From: Paenibacillus tengchongensis
GTDB taxonomy: Bacteria; Bacillota; Bacilli; Paenibacillales; Paenibacillaceae
Reading direction: 5' to 3'
Length of the DNA stretch: 64,000 bases
Assembly: GCF_008973665.1 (NCBI RefSeq)
Contig: NZ_WACP01000004.1
Coordinates: 124,001 to 188,000, forward strand
This document shows, in pieces, positions 61,601 to 64,000 of the stretch (its first letter is position 1; every line of letters begins with the position of its first letter). Made by a program: the position numbers and the translations under genes. The notes beneath the pieces were generated by a model. The model made no database searches. It had not been told where the DNA came from and saw nothing but the letters and a program-made list of their open reading frames with translations.

Positions 61601-62638
61601 ATGAGTGAGCAACTGGAATTATATGATGTTACGATTATCGGCGGCGGACCCGCCGGGATGTATACAGCATTCTACAGCGGAATGAGGGACCTGAAGACCA
61701 AGCTGATTGAAGCGAAGGAGGAGCTGGGCGGGCGGATGCTGATCTACCCGGAGAAGGTCATCTGGGATGTCGGCGGAGTCACGCCGATCCTCTGCGGCGA
61801 GCTCATCAAGCAGCTGGAGCAGCAGGCCCGTACCTTCGACCCGGCCATTGTCCTCGGCCAGCAAATCGTAGGGCAGGAGCGACTGGAGGACGGAACCTAT
61901 ATGTTGACCTCATCTACAGGAGAACGCCACTGGACCAGAACAGTGATTCTGGCCATCGGGTACGGCATCCTGCAAATGGCCAAGCTGGAGATTGAAGGGG
62001 CCGAACGCTATGAGGTGACCAATCTGCATTACACGGTGCAGGAGCTTGAGCCCTTCCGCGGCAAAGCGGTGCTGATCTCCGGCGGCGGCGACTCCGCAGT
62101 CGATTGGGCCAATGCCCTGGAAGGCATCGCCTCCAGCGTGACCATCGTGCACCGGCGGGAGACATTCGGCGGCCATGAGAAGAATGTGGCGAAGATGAAG
62201 GCTTCCTCCGTTCAGGTGAAGGTGCCGTATGCGGTAAGCCATCTGCACAGCGACAACGGCGAAACCATCGATACGGTCACGATCAAGCACACAGAGACAG
62301 GGGAGACGGAGCTTTTGCCTGTAGACGCTGTCGTCGTCAACCACGGGCTGAAGAGCGACTTCGGGCCGCTGCGGGAATGGGGTCTCGATATGGGCGACTG
62401 GTGCGCCAATGTCAGCGGCCGCCTGGAAACCAATCTGCCGGGCGTCTTCGCCGCCGGAGATTTCGTCGACTACAGCAGCAAGGTCCGGCTGATCGCCGGC
62501 ACCTTTACCGATGCTGTGCTGGCGCTGAACAGCGCCAAACTCTACATGGACCCCGATGCCCCAAAGGCAGCTTATGTCTCGTCGCACAACGACCGCTTTA
62601 AAGACAAGAACAAGGCGCTGGGGCTGACCCAGGAATAG
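61601..62638 (+). CDS. ferredoxin/flavodoxin-NADP+ reductase, thioredoxin-reductase-like
   Basis: The 345-residue flavoprotein has the FAD motif [21 protein letters not shown], the NADPH motif [17 protein letters not shown] with the HRRETFGGH segment, and the C-terminal [30 protein letters not shown]. No CxxC redox pair is present, which separates it from thioredoxin reductases and places it with the YumC/YcgT reductases. Located behind siderophore permeases, it may supply electrons for iron release. Start with TGGAGGG upstream. Confidence 0.92.
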   Translation: MSEQLELYDVTIIGGGPAGMYTAFYSGMRDLKTKLIEAKEELGGRMLIYPEKVIWDVGGVTPILCGELIKQLEQQARTFDPAIVLGQQIVGQERLEDGTYMLTSSTGERHWTRTVILAIGYGILQMAKLEIEGAERYEVTNLHYTVQELEPFRGKAVLISGGGDSAVDWANALEGIASSVTIVHRRETFGGHEKNVAKMKASSVQVKVPYAVSHLHSDNGETIDTVTIKHTETGETELLPVDAVVVNHGLKSDFGPLREWGLDMGDWCANVSGRLETNLPGVFAAGDFVDYSSKVRLIAGTFTDAVLALNSAKLYMDPDAPKAAYVSSHNDRFKDKNKALGLTQE

Positions 62639-62685
62639 TGCCGCAATCATCCGGGGATGTCTACCGGATCGTGAACCTGAAAACG

Positions 62686-62721
62686 AAAGGCCGACTTACT
62701 GCAGTGGAAGCTGCAAAAGGC
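62686..62721 (+). terminator. terminator after the iron-uptake operon
   Basis: AAAGGCCG (62686-62693) pairs with CGGCCTTT (62711-62718), extended by an inner CTGCAG-type pairing, and ends in a T-run to 62721. Confidence 0.8.
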
Positions 62722-62941
62722 GGCCTTTTTTCATGCCTGAATCGGGGCTCACGCAATGTATCTGCACCGGTCCCCATGGAGGAGTCTGCTATGCGCAGGG
62801 TTGTTTGCGCATCCACGGGAATATGCAGCTTCCGGCGATAAAAGAATTCTTTTCCTCTGCGGCAATCCTTCCCCGCCGGTTCCATGAATTGCATAAAGCG
62901 GCGCCGGCGGGCGAATAGTAAGGGCAGGAGGTGACGGAACG
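62722..62941. other. leader of the gerA-type operon
   Basis: No credible ORF. AAAAGAATTC at 62840-62849 and GAATTGCATAAAGCGG at 62886-62901 are the only AT-rich stretches; GAATTGCATA could be part of a forespore (sigma-G) promoter, but the two elements do not sit at a proper distance. AGGAGGTGA at 62927-62935 is the ribosome-binding site of the next gene. Confidence 0.3.
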
Positions 62942-64000
62942 ATGCCGATTCGCAAAACGGGAAGCACACCGGACGGAAAGAAGGAAGGCGGGCAACAGCC
63001 GCCGCTGTCAGCAGTGCTGGAGGAGAATCTGGAGCAGATCCGCGCAAGACTCGGTAACAGCCCCGATCTTGTGATCCGCCATTACAAATCCATGATCCAT
63101 GAAGTGCAAGTCGCAGCCATCTACATCAATGCCATTACGGACAAAAATTTGGTCGATACTTATATCGAGCAGGCAATGAAGTTTGAATTCCCCGGAGAGG
63201 GCGTAGGCATACCGGCTGCTCCCGGGGATATATACAGCTATTTCAAAACCAAAGCGGTTAGCATCGGTAAGCTGAAAGTCATCCGGGATTTGAACACTCT
63301 GCTGGAGGCGCTGCTCTCGGGCGACACGGTCCTGCTAGTCGACGGAATCGCCGAAGCGCTCAGCGGCATGACAAGCGGCGGTGAAGGGCGGGCTGTCTCG
63401 GAGGCGGCGACGCAAGTGTCAATCCGGGGCTCCAAGGAGGCCTTCACGGAGTCATTGGGGACCAATATAGCCCTGGTGCGCAGACGCATCAAGAGCCCCG
63501 ATCTGCGGCTGGAGACCATGACGCTTGGGGCAATCACCCGTACGGACATTTCAATCATGTACATTAAAGGCCTGGCGAGGGAAGAAGCCGTCTTTAATCT
63601 GCGGGAGAAGCTTCAGCACATTGAGGCCGATTCCATACTGGAATCGGGCTATATCGAACAGCTGCTGGAAGAGAACAAATTCTCTCCTTTTCCGACCATG
63701 TACAATACCGAGCGGCCTGACAGCGTGGCCGGTAATCTCCTGGAAGGCCGGATCGCCCTGCTGGTGGACGGCACCCCGTTCGTACTGATCCTACCGGCGA
63801 CCTTCTTTGTTTTTATGCATACGGTTGAAGATTACTACCAGCGCTACGACGTGTCCACATTAATCCGGCTGCTGCGCGTGATCTGTCTTGTCGTCTCGCT
63901 GTTTGGTCCGGCCATCTTCGTGGCCGCACTTAATTTCCACCAGGAAATGATTCCGACACCGCTCTTAATCAATCTGGCCTCGCAACGGGAGGGCGTCCCC
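62942..64000 (+). CDS. GerA-family spore germinant receptor A subunit, 3' end missing
   Basis: The frame is open for 353 codons to the end of the window. After a Gly/Lys-rich start (MPIRKTGSTPDGKKEGG) comes the soluble N-terminal domain with LLVDGIAEAL, RGSKEAFTESLGTNIALVRRRIKSPDL and TRTDISIMYIKGLA, all hallmarks of GerAA-type proteins. The first membrane helices (LILPATFFVFMHTVEDYYQR) follow from about residue 280. A-subunits form the nutrient sensor in the spore inner membrane with B and C subunits, whose genes should lie just beyond. AGGAGGTGA is 6 bases before the ATG. Confidence 0.95.
   Translation, partial: MPIRKTGSTPDGKKEGGQQPPLSAVLEENLEQIRARLGNSPDLVIRHYKSMIHEVQVAAIYINAITDKNLVDTYIEQAMKFEFPGEGVGIPAAPGDIYSYFKTKAVSIGKLKVIRDLNTLLEALLSGDTVLLVDGIAEALSGMTSGGEGRAVSEAATQVSIRGSKEAFTESLGTNIALVRRRIKSPDLRLETMTLGAITRTDISIMYIKGLAREEAVFNLREKLQHIEADSILESGYIEQLLEENKFSPFPTMYNTERPDSVAGNLLEGRIALLVDGTPFVLILPATFFVFMHTVEDYYQRYDVSTLIRLLRVICLVVSLFGPAIFVAALNFHQEMIPTPLLINLASQREGVP

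Noticed and set aside
62638..62841. Plus-strand ORF of 67 codons after the ferredoxin-NADP reductase gene
   Set aside because: It spans the terminator hairpin at 62686-62721 and has no ribosome-binding site of its own.
1..64000. CRISPR arrays, rRNA or tRNA genes
   Set aside because: No regularly spaced direct repeats with unique spacers were found (the only tandem array, 23303-23488, has no spacers), and no tRNA cloverleaf or rRNA sequence was recognised.

Overview
The window is a piece of a Gram-positive, endospore-forming chromosome of moderate-to-high GC, most like Paenibacillus. The backbone follows the order known from Bacillus subtilis: tlyA-argR-recN-spoIVB-spo0A, a branched-chain keto-acid dehydrogenase (bkd) cluster, yqjE-like, mciZ-like, nudF, spoIIM, fur, yqzK, xerD, drm, punA, pdp, dacF, spoIIAA-spoIIAB-sigF. 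SLH domains on a secreted phosphodiesterase and several Paenibacillus-style small proteins fit this assignment. I ran no database search; family calls rest on reading the translations.

Layout. 1-6.2 kb: end of tlyA, a small membrane protein, argR, recN, spoIVB, spo0A (with three 0A-box-like sites upstream) and a MazG-like gene. 6.3-19 kb is accessory: an SLH-anchored nucleotidase, a 59-residue Sda-like sporulation checkpoint gene, a compact Agr-type quorum-sensing locus (membrane sensor-like protein, AgrB, a cysteine-free AgrD and a LytTR-only regulator, with no histidine kinase or receiver domain), DinB, thymidine kinase, a heterodimeric ABC exporter, a glycosyltransferase and a decayed GNAT gene. 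19-25 kb: lpdV, bkdAA, bkdAB and bkdB, with a 580-base repeat-rich interval inside the cluster. 25-29 kb: prli42, a YqjE-like peptidase, mciZ, nudF, an endonuclease Q-type protein and spoIIM.

Two insertions interrupt the conserved order. The first, between spoIIM and fur (29.4-33.1 kb), holds a predicted type I toxin/antitoxin pair, remnants of an allantoinase and a PucR-type regulator, a MerR-family regulator and a GNAT enzyme. The second, between pdp and dacF (39.8-53.0 kb), is a coherent island: DUF1177-type protein, AroM, an M29-like aminopeptidase, an Asp/Glu/hydantoin racemase, a PucR regulator, a complete dipeptide ABC importer and an M20 peptidase. It looks like an uptake and degradation route for a peptide or amide nitrogen source.

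53-64 kb: dacF, the spoIIA operon with a sigma-H/0A-type promoter candidate, a sigma factor fused to a DUF1835-type protein that keeps an internal ribosome-binding site at the junction, a metallophosphoesterase that appears to start at AUC, a Fur-box-controlled pair of siderophore permeases with a ferredoxin-NADP reductase, and the 5' part of a GerA-family germinant receptor gene.

The most unusual candidates are the kinase-less Agr locus, the sigma-DUF1835 fusion, the toxin with mirrored flanking sequences, and the tandem purine nucleoside phosphorylases that differ at the base-recognition Asn/Asp position.
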